Below are positions 46,518 to 58,002 of a stretch of 64,000 bases of DNA, piece by piece; position 1 is the stretch's first letter; every line of letters begins with the position of its first letter. Below the pieces are notes generated by a model that made no database searches, was not told the DNA's origin, and was given only the letters and a program-made list of their open reading frames with translations. The position numbers were made by a program, and so were the translations under genes. Source of the stretch: Grammothele lineata (Eukaryota > Basidiomycota > Agaricomycetes > Polyporales > Polyporaceae); the NCBI GenBank assembly GCA_002150815.3, contig NDFF03000034.1, forward strand, positions 1 to 64,000, written 5' to 3'.

Positions 46518-49500
46518 TTAATCCACGTCCTCCATCCCTCCAAACGCCGGCCCGCCCCCACCGCCGCCCCCACCCGCAGGTCCCGCAGCGGGACCAGCCT
46601 GCGGCTGTGGCAGTCCCCCACCGATGAACCCTGCGTAGAACGTAAATAGGGGCGTAGGTACAGGATCAGGCGCGGGAGCTGGGTTCAGCGGCGGCGTTGC
46701 GGGTTCCAGTGGGGGCGGGGGCGTCTCGGCGCGCTCATCGGGCGTCGGTGCACCCACTGGGGTAGCCGCCCCTGGGGTGGTCGCCGCAGGCGTTGTTGTC
46801 GTTGAAGGCCCGGCGGCGCCGGCGGTCGTCGTTGGAGTGGACGGCCCGGCGACGGGCTGGGAGACGGTCTGGGTCGCGGCGGTGCGCCGCTTCGTCTCGG
46901 CTCTGGCTGAGGCGAACTTGCGTCGCTGGACTTTGATGAACGAGTGGAGCGTGTCGACCGCCTCGACGAGGAATTGCTTGCTCGGCTTGTCCGCAAGTCT
47001 GTGCGTGATGTCGAATGAGTAGTCTGAACGCGCTGTCAGGTGGGTCCACGAGCGCTCACCTGCTCAAGAGCTCCTCGACAATATCATTCGCGCGCAGGAA
47101 GGGCATCGACTTGACAATATCCTTGTACACCTTGAGCAGCACCGCCGGCCCGCCCCTGACCTGAACCGCCGTATCCGACCAGCCCTGGAATCGCTGCTTC
47201 AGCTTCGGGCGGAACTCCTCCCTCAAATCCTCCAAGTCCGGATCGTGCTGGTCAAAGTCCAACAACCCAATCATGCCATCCCCGTCGTCCACGCCGTCCA
47301 TCACGGGCATCGGGAGGCCCATCATCGCCGCCGCGAGCGCGAGCGGGTTCGGGACGTTCGTCCCCGGGGCCATGACCGCGTTCACCCAGCGCTCGACGCG
47401 GTCCTGCCGCCCGGCCGCCGAAGGGCGCAGTTTGAGGATCTGCTCGAGTTCCCCTGCGTTCTCTGGGGTGTCGAGGAGCGCGAAGGGCGCGGTGAGCGCG
47501 GCGCGCACTGCACTCGCAATGTCAAGCATCTCCTTCTCGATCAGGGCGAGCGCGCGGGCGTGGTTCATGGGGTCGGCGGCGAGCGCCTGTGCGACGGTCT
47601 GGAGGACGGTGGCGTCGCGCGGGCGGAGGAGGTGTGGGTGGGAGGAGAGAAGGCGCACGAGCGCGGCGTTGTCGTTTCTGGACTTGTGAATCTCGAGCGT
47701 GGCGGCGAACGCGTCCGAGCCGCTGGTGCCCATCTCGGTCAGGTAGCGCAAGAGCTCGTCTTCGGTTGTCGTGGGGTCTGTCGAGCCGTTGACGAGGGCG
47801 GTGTAGAGTCGTAGTGAGGGGTTGACCCGGAAGACTTGCATCATCGCGGCATGGATGTGCTTCTTCAGTTGCCACATCTGGCTATTCACGCGATGGGACC
47901 AGTGGCTTGCGAGTTCAGGGGTAGCCTTGTGAGTGGTGCGGGAGACGAAGTCGTGACCATCAATCGGCTCATCGAGGACGCTATCGTCATCAGTATAGAA
48001 CTCTTCATCTTCATCTTCATCCGACTCCTCATATTCTACGTCGTCGTCGGCGTCGTATTCGTCATGAGGGCCTGGATGAAGTTAGTGAAGTCCTCCTAAC
48101 GATACATCTCAACCCACAATTACGACCGCCGTAGATTATTCGCTGTAGAGACGTCCAGCCCATAATATCTTCGATTTCGTCAAGCATTTCAGGGATTTTG
48201 CTGATCAACTTTTGGTTGCCCGCCGCCAGCATGCTGAGGAAAAGGTCACGCCAGATGAACTGTACAACTTCGTCCATATTGTGCGCGCCGTTGATATGCC
48301 ACGACTTCACGACCTTGCCTGATTTCCGTTTGAGCGTGACGGGGATGTACATGGAAGTGAAGGCACATCGGCAGCTGTGTGGTTCAAAAATGAGCAACTA
48401 ATTATGACATTGCAGAACCAAGCGACGAAGACATGCAGGACGTCAATAGTGGCTCCATATGCTATGCGCTGTAATTCCTCCCGTTGCGTGATCATAGCGT
48501 TGTGTGTCTCATGCTTAAGCTGGTAGCCAGTATAGACGCGACAGCCACGCCCCTTTGCGTTCGAAGAAGCAGCTCGCTAATTCTCACACCGCGTGGGTTA
48601 TGTGGCCAACGCGTCCAAGTGACCATGCAACGTGAGAGTGCAGAGGCAGTCCAAATCTGAAGGCAGTGCTTCCGGCGTTACGGTCTGCCCGAGGCCGTGC
48701 GGGGAAAACGACCATGCGTTATGTGCAGAAGGCGGTAGACTATCAACACGCCACACGCACCACTATGAGAACGTACCCCTATCCTCGAGCTAACCTAGGA
48801 ACGCATGCTCGAATCGGACGAGAAGGGTTAATCGCGCCATGGTACTCTCCAACCAATCTCAGCAGTTCGCCGCAGCACCCTACGCACGTACGCAGTGGCA
48901 AGAGCACCGAATGCTCGTCGACTACACTTGTGTAAGCGACAGCATCACGACGTGTCAACTGCGAGTATTTGGGGGGTACGCGGCACGCTCTTGGTCGGAG
49001 TTGGACTCGATGCGGGGAATAGACTGGCGCAGAAAAGGGTACGAAGGCTCATCCAGGGCCAAGTGTTTACTCACCTAGAGCGTCCATGCCCAACCTGATC
49101 CAGCGTGTTCACGGTGAAGAGTAAACATCGATGTGCAAGCATGAAGTCCACATTATGCTCGTACACGATCTTCCAGATGTCGTTCAACCAGCAGGTGACG
49201 CTCTCCACGGTCTGCTGGAGGAGTTCGGTCCTGTTCGAGCGCTCCTTGACGAAGGAACGTTTCGAGTCGCGGTGGAGCTCGTCCAAGAGCCAGTTGACCT
49301 CCCGCTGCTTAGCCTTAATATTGAGTGTCGGAATGCCGGCGTGCCGGCGCTGCATCTTGGATGCGCTCGCAAGGACCTTCTTCCGCTTACCCTTGCTTGC
49401 GGAGTCAAGAAGAGGGATTAGTTGCTTCTCTACTATGGCTTCTCGCACGTCCGGCGGTAGACCGTCGAAGATAGTGGCAAATCTACGCACACATCAGAGG

Positions 49501-49552
49501 GGTGGCTTGGCTATGGTGAAGTGGTAACATACCTCGCACTGGGCGGAGCCAT
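46518..49552 (-). CDS. Conserved basidiomycete protein of unknown function
   Basis: Minus-strand gene beginning MAPPSAR (49552-49533), then a long exon 49482 to about 49076 with FATIFDGLPPDVREAIVEKQ, NIKAKQREVNWLLDELHRDS and CWLNDIWKIVYEHNVDFMLA. A later exon near 48370-48125 carries YIPVTLKRKSGKVVKSWHIN and EVVQFIWRDLFLSMLAAGNQ. An exon from about 48070 to 47043 has an acidic run and a helical region (PSLRLYTALVNGSTDPTTTE, LRPRDATVLQTVAQALAADP). The last exon is Pro/Ala/Thr/Gly-rich and ends GGPAFGGMEDVD. I do not recognise a domain; alternating helices suggest a HEAT- or TPR-like scaffold. Between about 49075 and 48490 there is no clear coding exon, and the frames on either side of about 48400 do not join by any GT-AG intron I could find, so this stretch may be misread, alternatively spliced or damaged. 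Confidence 0.6.
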
Positions 49553-49840
49553 AGCTAGTATGTCGAGGTTTCACCGGCGGGGCTGAAGTCACTAGCAGGG
49601 TTGAATGGTGCAAGATCAGGACAGAGCAAGCAGGACAGATATCGGGTGGACCGCGGTGGTGGTGGTCGCGGAAAGGAGAAGGGGGAGCGTGACGCAGATC
49701 ACGCGACCTCAATACGCGCGTGGTAACAGGACGTGACGCGACGCGCCACGAGCGCGTCTGGCTCCGGAGCCGCAGCTTGTGGCTTCCTCCCATCGCAGCC
49801 ACATTCTCTCGCACGTCGTGCTCATATATTCTTTCGTACG

Positions 49841-52800
49841 ATGGCTTCAGCCAAGGCAAAAGCTCCAGCAAAAGTATATGGTGGTGACATCCGCGGTTTC
49901 TTCTCGAAGGGGAGCAGCCAAACAGCATCAGGCAGCTCTCAGGGGTTGTCTCAACCTCCCAAAGTCTCGGTCAGTCTGACGAATTCTTCTCGCTTTTACA
50001 AGGCTCATTTCTTGCAGCGTACCTCGAAGGCTCCTTCGCGGAAAGTTGCCATTGAAATTAGTGAGTCGCTGGAGTGTGCGTGCGCGTGAGATAACGTCAT
50101 TGAACGGTACCGATCGAAGGTGACGATGAGGCGCAGAGGTGAGTCGTAATCCTGCTCTTGCACACGTCGTCGTCCAACATCATATTAGTATGCCCCCGAA
50201 ATCAGTTGCTCCGTGAGTTGGTCTTGTATTATGATTTATGAACGCTCTCCGACCACACCTGATCAGCAAACCACCTGCCAAAGCACCGTCTAAACCAACT
50301 GTGAAAGCACCTGCGAAGGCGGCTCCAGTAGCCAAGTCCTCTTCAACCGTAAGCGTGTTCAGTACTTTTGCTCTTTCCGTTCTCGACCTCGAAGCAGAAG
50401 TTAAAGAGCGAACAAGCCATGGAAGTGGATGACGACGACGACTTCCCCGTAAAGTACAAGTCTGCCCCTAAGCGCAAAGCGAGGATAGTAGACACGAGCG
50501 ACGAAGACGAAGGAGAGCCTACTGAGCCTCCCAAGAAGAAGGTGGCTACGACATCTACCGCCTCTAAACCTCGCGCGAGCTCCTCCACTTCAAAAACCGA
50601 GCCGAAGGCCGCTCCTCGTAAACCCCCAACACCTCGTAAGGTTTCTGCCTCGACATCTGTGCGAAACAAAAGGAAGTCTAGGGATGATGACTTCATTGCT
50701 TCGTCTGACGAGGATGAGGACGAGGATGACTTCGAGCTAGACGAGGATGATGGAGAGGTATTGAAGAAGGGTAAAGGCAAGTCCCAAGCTCCTGCGAAGA
50801 AGGCTCCCATCAAGTCCACTCCTGCCAAGGCGGCTCCCTCAACATCTGCGCGCAACAAAAGGAAGTCGAGGGACGACGACTTTATCGCTTCGTCAGACGA
50901 GGATGACGAGGACGACGACTTCGAGCTAGACGAGGATGACGAAGAGGTAGTGAAGAAGGGCAAAGGCAAGTCTCAAGCTCCTGCGAAGAAGGTTCCCGCC
51001 AAGGCTACACCGGCGAAGGTTGCTGCGAAGCCAAAGGCGGAGACCAAGTCCACGAAGGCTGAGGAGAAGAAGCTGGCAAAGACGGACGACAAACCTGACG
51101 ACAAACCTGTAAAGAAGCCAAAGTATGTATCCCTCGCTCGACCGCTGCGCCTTAAGCTGACCGAATGTAGTTGGTATGCGATGAAGGCAGCCCGCGCAGG
51201 GCCCTCGAATCCAGGTTCTAAGGAGATCCCTATACCAGACGACCCGAACTGTCTTGCTGGTCTCTCGTTCGTATTCACGGGCGAGCTCAGCAGTCTATCA
51301 CGTGATGAGGCGATCGAGTTGGCCAAGCGATATGGCGGGTACGTATTTTCTCTTCCCAGTCGTTCCAGGCATAACCTCTGATGTATTGTATAAATATTAA
51401 CTGACCACATCTCACATTTCAGGCGAGTCGTCGGCCAACCATCGACGAAGACGTCCTACGTCATCGTCGGTGCAGACGCAGGCCCAAGCAAGCTCAAAGC
51501 GATCGAGAAGAACAAGCTGAAGACGCTCGACGAGGACGGCTTCCTGAATCTCATCGCGACCCGCAAGGTCGATACGAGCAAGCTGGACGACAAGACACGG
51601 AAGAAGATCGAGAAGGAGCAGGAGGAGATCCGGCAGCGGGCGAAAGAGATGGAGCAGCGCGAGAAGCAAGCCGCCAAGGCGAGCGCCGCGTCGGGAGGGT
51701 AAGCTTACTCTTTCCGCATCGCCTCAAACAGCACGCTCACGGGGAGGGACGCCTCGCAGCCCAAAGCCCGACACGAGCGGGCAGCTCTGGACAGACCGCT
51801 ACGCGCCGCAAACGCTCAAAGAGATCTGCGGGAACAAGGGTCAGATCGAGAAGCTGCAGAACTGGCTGAACGGGTTCGACGCGAGCCTCAAGTCCGACTT
51901 CAAGAAGCCAGGCAAGGACGGTATGAACGTCTTCCGCGCGGTCATGATCTCGGGCCCGCCGGGGATCGGGAAGACGACGAGCGCGCACCTATGCGCGAAG
52001 CTTGCGGGGTACACGCCTATTGAGTTGAACGCGAGCGATGCGAGGAGTAAGAAGCTTGTCGAGGTAAGTCTTGTAGTCGTCCCAAGGCTATTCGCAGCTG
52101 ATCTTCTGAGATAGAATAGCACGAACATCATGAACACGTCGCTGGACGGATGGATGGGTGGTGGGAAGGTGAGCTTGTTTCGTGTAACCTGACCGCCTGC
52201 AAATGACGGACTCTTCACTCTTCAGAAAACGAACGCTGCAGGGGTCGCGATCACCGACAAATCATGCCTGATCATGGACGAAGTAGACGGGATGTCCGCC
52301 GGCGACCGCGGCGGCGTCGGTGCGCTCACCGCGCTCGTCAAGAAGAGCAAGATCCCCATCATCTGCATCGCGAACGACCGCGGCGCGCAAAAGCTCAAAC
52401 CCCTCATCAACGCCACGTTCAACCTCTCCTTCCGCCGCCCCGAAGCAGCCGCGATCCGGTCGCGCATCATGAGCATCATCTTCAAGGAGAAGATGAAGGT
52501 GCCAGCGAACGTCGTCGACCAGCTTGTCGAGGGCGCGCAGTCGGACATCCGGCAGGTGCTGAACATGCTGTCGACGTGGCGGCTGTCGAGCGCGACGATG
52601 GACTTTGACGAGGGCAAGGCGATGGTGAAGTCGAACGAGAAGTACGCGGTCATGACGCCCTTTGGGGTTATCAACAAGATGCTGGGCCCGCAGATGTTCT
52701 CGCCGACGTCGCGCGAGACGCTCGGGGACAAGATGGAGCTGTATTTCCACGATCCGTCTTTCGTCCCGCTCTTCATGCAGGTCAATGCCGTGGTTACGTT

Positions 52801-53919
52801 ATACCAGTCGTGATGTGCTAACCAACAAATTGTATAGGAGAACTACCTGAAGACTCAGCCCTCACGGGTACGAAACGCCGACGGACCCGAAAGGACGTTA
52901 AAGCATCTCGAGCTCATGGATAAAGCCTCCCGATCGCTCTCGGATGGCGACATCGTCGATAGTCTTATTCACGGGTTAGTTTCGCTCTCTCAATTTCCAC
53001 CAAGGGACGTGCTAACTTCACTCGAAGGCCAAACCAGTATTGGTCACTCATGCCGCTTCATGCGGTCTGCTCGACTGTCCGTCCCGCGTCTTTCCTATAT
53101 GGTATGGGCGCGGGCTATGGTGGCCCGAACGCTATGAGTTTCCCCCAGTGAGTTGTCCCTCCTTCCTCTGCGTGGTTCCCAACCTCGTCGAGTTGTACAC
53201 TAACCGAGTGCGTTATAGGTGGTTGGGCCAGAATTCGAAGCAGGGGAAGCTGAGCCGTCAATTGACGGAGGTGCAAGCCAAGATGCGGTTATGCGTGTCG
53301 GGCGACAAGTCCGAGATCCGGCAATCGTACATCCCCTCACTGTTCCCGCACCTCGTGCAGCCGCTCATGGAAAAGGGCGTGGTACGTCTTCCTCGCCTCC
53401 TCTTCCTCTCACCGAACCTATCTATTGACCTATATGTAATCAACAGAGCGCAGTGGACAGGACGATCGAGATCATGGACGAATACTACCTTGGGCGCGAG
53501 GACTGGGACACGATCGTCGAGCTCGGCGTCGGCGACAACGCTGACACGCTCGCGCTCAAGAAGATCTCGACCGCGACCAAGACGGCGTTCACGAAGAGGT
53601 ACAACGCGCGCGAGCACCCCGTTGCGTTCCACAAGGCCGAGGCGCTCGGCCGTGCGCCCAAGAAACTCGCTGCTGCTGGCCCGGCACCGGACCTTGAGGA
53701 GGCGTTTGACGTGAGTGCACTACTGTATGCATTGTCTGAGCGACGCTCACCGTGAGAGTTGACTAGGTCGACGATGACGTTCCGGACGCAGAGGACGAGA
53801 AGGAGGAAGATGACGACGATCCTTCTCGTGACAGCCTCATCAAGGCGGCGAAGCAGCCGAAAGGCAAGGGCAAGGCTGCCGCGTCGACCGCGAAGGGGAA
53901 AGGCACGAAGAAGAGTTGA
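49841..53919 (+). CDS. RFC1: Replication factor C subunit 1 (clamp-loader large subunit)
   Basis: A multi-exon gene. The N-terminus MASAKAKAPAKVYGGDIRGFF has the DIRxFF motif that binds PCNA. A Lys/Asp-rich disordered linker with a duplicated segment follows. The BRCT domain spans about 51230-51580 (CLAGLSFVFTGELSSLSRDE, then TKTSYVIVGADAGPSKLKAI). The AAA+ module has Walker A (MISGPPGIGKTTSAHLCAKL), NASDARSK, Walker B (CLIMDEVDGMSAGDRG) and an Arg-finger region (IANDRGAQKLKPL). The C-terminal RFC1 domain holds YWSLMPLHAVCSTVRPASFL and CVSGDKSEIRQSYIPSLFP, and the basic tail ends KGKGTKKS. It opens and loads PCNA onto primer-template junctions in the nucleus with RFC2-5. The exon chain I followed keeps frame through the AAA+ and C-terminal parts; junctions in the first 300 bp are less certain. 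Confidence 0.95.
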
Positions 53920-54359
53920 GCGGTAGCTACGTCGAAGTCTGCTGTCCAGGGACAACGCATTCGCAGCCCTAATCGTCGTTGGATATGCCGACCGAGCCTC
54001 TTTGGTACGTGTTGTGTAATCGTTCTCGGTTTGTAACTGCATTACATAAAACGTTCTTAGCTTGTGGATGAGTGCGAGCAGTCTTGCCCCTATCGTTACG
54101 CAATTGGCTCCCAGGTTCGACGTCGCATGGGTATGAGAATCTGAATGCTACTAAGAGCTTGATATTCCATGATATTTCTAAGGGCTCGCACGAGATCGCT
54201 AGCGAAGCGTACAGATTATCGAACACGTCGAGCAAACCGGCCAACATTCTACAGCACTATCAGCAGGCTCGGAGGATTTTGCATGCCGGAGTTACGTCCT
54301 CGATAGTCTAATAATCTCTCGCTGGATAGACAAATGGGGGACAAAGTCAGGTTTTCAGC
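53920..54359. other. Spacer downstream of RFC1
   Basis: No gene seen. It contains the 3' ends of RFC1 and, from the right, the decayed DUF6697 copy. Confidence 0.4.
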
Positions 54360-54815
54360 TCAACTTGCCTCCAGGCCTGCGCTGAAATCGGCTTCGAGGT
54401 ACTCTGGGTTGAAGTCTCTGAAGTCGCGTGTAGTGTTATTGACTTCCTCACGTGTCGGCTCACGACTAAGTTCCTCCGCAGATGACAACGAACACGGTGA
54501 GGCCGGCCCCATGCGGCCCCCATGATACCCTGCGTCCCTCATGATACCCTGCGTCCAACGCTTACGAACTTGCAATGGCGCCAAGTTAGCAATCTGAGCC
54601 CCGCGATGAGGCTCACAAAAAGGGGACGCTCACCGACTCGTAAAATCTACTCCATTGATCCTTCGACACCAGCGTTCCGTGAGACAATTCGTATTCACCC
54701 ATGTAGAGCCATCGGCTGTGTCCTCGGCGCACAAATAGTGTCAGTTTCTTGTCATGGTCCCAATAGGTTTCATGACAGCACCACTCTTTGGCATGCTCAG
54801 AGTTCACCCTCAAAG
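54360..54815 (-). pseudogene. Decayed third copy of the DUF6697-like gene
   Basis: The minus strand holds YWDHDKKLTLFVRRGHSRWL then YMGEYELSHGTLVSKDQWSR, matching RWLYMGEYE...LSVAQWRSL of the intact copies. After a donor-like GTGAGC and about 70 bp, a second block reads VRKRWTQGIMRDAG, later LSREPTREEV, and ends near FSAGLEAS (compare CRKKWIDGIMENEW, LSREPTRAEI and FNAGLE in copy 1). The N-terminal half and the final CVRYD exon are missing. A tandem 18-19 bp duplication (ATGATACCCTGCGTCC, 54522-54556 on the plus strand) interrupts the second block. It is therefore a broken copy. Confidence 0.7.
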
Positions 54816-55072
54816 ACGCTCCAGCTCAGCGCGCCCTGCTGCGGCAACGGCAGCGGACGAGCTTTACGTCAGATGTGATCCCAATTTGCCGAATGGCAAC
54901 CCCGCACCTCATACGGTAGTCCCATAGCAATTTAAGAACCCCCCCTAAAACTCTAGTCGAAATCTCATGCATGGAAACAACTAGTATGGAGCCCACAGCA
55001 GTCGTAACATACATCGCTTATGCGATCTAATCACCTGGCACCATGCCCAGTTATGAGTCTACCACTGACAAC

Positions 55073-56986
55073 CTAGTTACCTCGTTTCTTGCGAATAAGC
55101 TCCAGTTGGAACTCTGTGTTGTATCGGACACATTTCATTGACCAAGCCTGGATACACTGTGACCAAATGCGAACCGCGTGAGTAACGTTGGGCCCTAGTT
55201 AAAACACAGGGTATCATTGATCCCACCTCTTGGCCCGCATCGAGAGCATTCGCAATCTGATCCTCATTCACGACGACGGTTCTCTTGAGGATAGACTCAA
55301 CCTGAGCTCGGGTTGGCTCTGTTCTTTTTGTCGCGCGCAGCTGAATGCGTGCACGCACAACCTGTGCCCATTTCTTCTTCTGGATATTTACTACCCACGT
55401 TGAACGAACCTAGGATGTAGAACGAGCCCCTGCGTCAAGGCGCCTGCTGGCTAGGAGTAAGTCATATACGCACCTTCTGATCAAGGCCCCGCCACTGCGC
55501 AACCGACAGCGGCGTCGCGGTCTTGATCTCGTAATCTCCCATATAAAGCCACGCATTTTCCGCCTGACGCACGAAGACCGTCTGCACAGCCGCGCGCCCA
55601 TCCACTTCCGTCCATGCGCTCCGAGGCCAAGTGCGCAGGTTGAAGAAGAGGCCTGCCGCACCAGGGCGACGTGGCGCGTACGGGTTCCAGTCGAGGTTGA
55701 GACACATGAACGCGTCGCGGCCGTGTTTCGCGACGCGCTCGGGAGCTATACGCGGGAACGTGTCCATCGTATTACCGCCGTACCACTCCGTGAGTTGTGC
55801 ACGAGTTACCGTGACCGTCCGCTTGGAGTCCGGAAGCGGGACGGGAAACGGGACGAGCGCAGCGGGGTCAATGAGTTGTTCAATATCTTCTTCTTTCAGA
55901 TTGAACTCCGACTTGACCTTGAAGTTAATCTGAGGAGAGAACGTGTTAGAGGATTCAGAGAATACAGAGAATACATCGGCCATAGACCTGTGTAAGCTCG
56001 ATGACTTCCTGCCTCAGAGGTTGCAACAATGATTCTTCGGGCTTGACTGCCTCCTCAAGGTCGCGTTCCGTCTTAATCGACTCGACTCTCATGTCGATAG
56101 AGGGACTTTCTTCCTTCTTCGAGATCTAGCGGGAATACAGTACCATCAGCAACGGTTTCTCTGGACCACACTACTGCAGTCGTGGACGTACGGAGAAGGC
56201 ATGACGGAAATGGTGGCTGAGCGGTATGTCGTGATCTAGTGCGTGCTCCTCTTTGACTAGAGAATCTGACTTGATTCTACTGTTCTCTTTCTCTAGATAG
56301 CGAGCATGTAGATAACATGAGTCAATAATGGGCATGTGTCAGCAATACGAATCGACGTACCGGCCTTACGTTCGCGTTTGAGTTTTTTCGGCGGTCGATT
56401 GTTATGAGTTGAGATTGAACTCGAAACCCCGTCTCTCGTTTCATTGGATGGTAAGCGCTTCCGCTTCCTAAGTTGGTAGGAATGTTTGACTTGAGCTGTG
56501 TTCGAATCTACCTCAGGTTCACTTGAATCGGTAAGCTCAATGACGTCACTAAGCTCGAAGCTCGAAGGTTTGTTGCGCAGTCGCTCAGGTCGTTCGGAAA
56601 CTCTAACAGCGTTCCCGGGTCCCGTGGAGGATACAACGTCAAGCTTGGCGCCGTCAGTGTCAGAATCCCAAACCTCCAAGGGATCAGTACGGCTCCCAGA
56701 GCCCGAAGCTATACGCTGCTCGACCTATTGAGTGCATCATGACCACAATCAGCAAACAGCCGACGAGGATCGTCTCTCAAAAGGCCTAGTAAGTCAAACG
56801 CACCTCGTTCTGAGATTCTCTGTCCTCGTCTTCGCTTTTGAGAAGCAGCATCGACTTGCTCCGCTTACGCTGGGGGATCTGCCAAGCTGCTAGTTGTGCT
56901 TTGAGTGCTCGGATTTCGGCGTCTTTTGCTAAAATCTCCGCGTTCTTCGCGTCGACAACGTCTTTCATACGTCGATTATCCGTCAT
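55073..56986 (-). CDS. DUF6697-like protein, copy 2
   Basis: Read from 56986 downwards. Exon 1 (to 56804) codes a coiled coil (KNAEILAKDAEIRALKAQLA). Exon 2 (56724-56361) is a charged linker with FELSDVIELTDSSEPEVDS and RPPKKLKRERKA, a likely nuclear-localisation signal. Two further short exons are Glu/Lys-rich. The domain exon contains LTEWYGGNTMDTFPRIAPER, AFMCLNLDWNPYAPRRPGAA, NAWLYMGDYEIKTATPLSVA and QWRGLDQK. The following exons give KKKWAQVVRARIQLRATKRT, EPTRAQVESILKRTVVVNED and CIQAWSMKCVRYNTEFQLEL. It parallels copy 1 exon by exon, so the two arose by duplication and now flank RFC1 and the unknown gene at 46518 in opposite orientations. Function unknown. Confidence 0.78.
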
Positions 56987-58002
56987 CTAGTGTATAGTGA
57001 TAATGGAGGGCGACTTCACAAGCGGTCGAATGAATGAGGAGGCACCGGACGACGGGAAACGCTGAGAGTGCACCGAGGAGTCAAGGAAAAGATTCAACCC
57101 CCTGGTTCGGGAGCGCTCGAACTTTCTGCATCGGCGTCGCTTAGTGCGGTTAGATGTAGGGACAGATTGAGGAAAGATAGATTCCACACTTGACTGTCTT
57201 CTTGCCGTCATCAATGACTCGTGTGCTTCTGCCGTCTGGTTGGCGCTACTTCAAGTTCGAGTATGTAGTACGAGTATTCAAGTGGGATGTTGAACAAGCT
57301 GCAGCAAGTGGGAAGAGCGACCACAGAACAAAGAGATGCTTGGTTGTGATTGTCCCGGATGGGCAGCCGCGACTCGATCACGGTGATACCGTGGAGTAGA
57401 GACAAGCGTAAGAGTCGGGAGATCGTGAGAATTGCACCCAAATTGGAGCACAAATGTCAAGCGCCCGCTTATAAATCCTCACATACTCGCAGTTTGTGAT
57501 AAATCTTGGCGGTGGTACCGGCAGAGAACGTGCAGACTGGTATGACCTTCGACATGACGTGTTCCTGAAATATGACCCTGTAAGACCACAGACGGTTTGT
57601 CGACTACGTTTCTGCAGTTACAGGCACAAGTTGACTCGGAGGCTACACTCGATGTAATGTTCATTTGATCATTCGTGACTAGTACAGGAGGAAGCGGAGC
57701 CTCATCGAGAAGGCTCGTCAGTACCGAGATCGTGATACAAAAGTAGTACGCGAGCGCAGCCGCTTCGTCACAGCGAACCCGCAGCCCAACCTATCGTACA
57801 GCTGTCATGCTGAGACTAGGAACACTTGCCCTGCATTCTCCTTTAGAGAAGCGGGCCAAGGGGGAGACCGGGACAAATACATCCATACGAGACCGTAAAC
57901 GTGCCGGGAGAGTTCGGGGGGTCCAAAATATGCGCAGAATATCGTTTTTTGATTATCCAGAGCCGGAGGTCGCTATCGCGATGGTTCCAGGACTCTCCAG
58001 CC
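56987..58002. other. Spacer without a supportable gene
   Basis: About 1 kb. Short frames on both strands do not resemble proteins. The right end is the 3' untranslated region of the repeat-peptide precursor gene. Confidence 0.45.
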
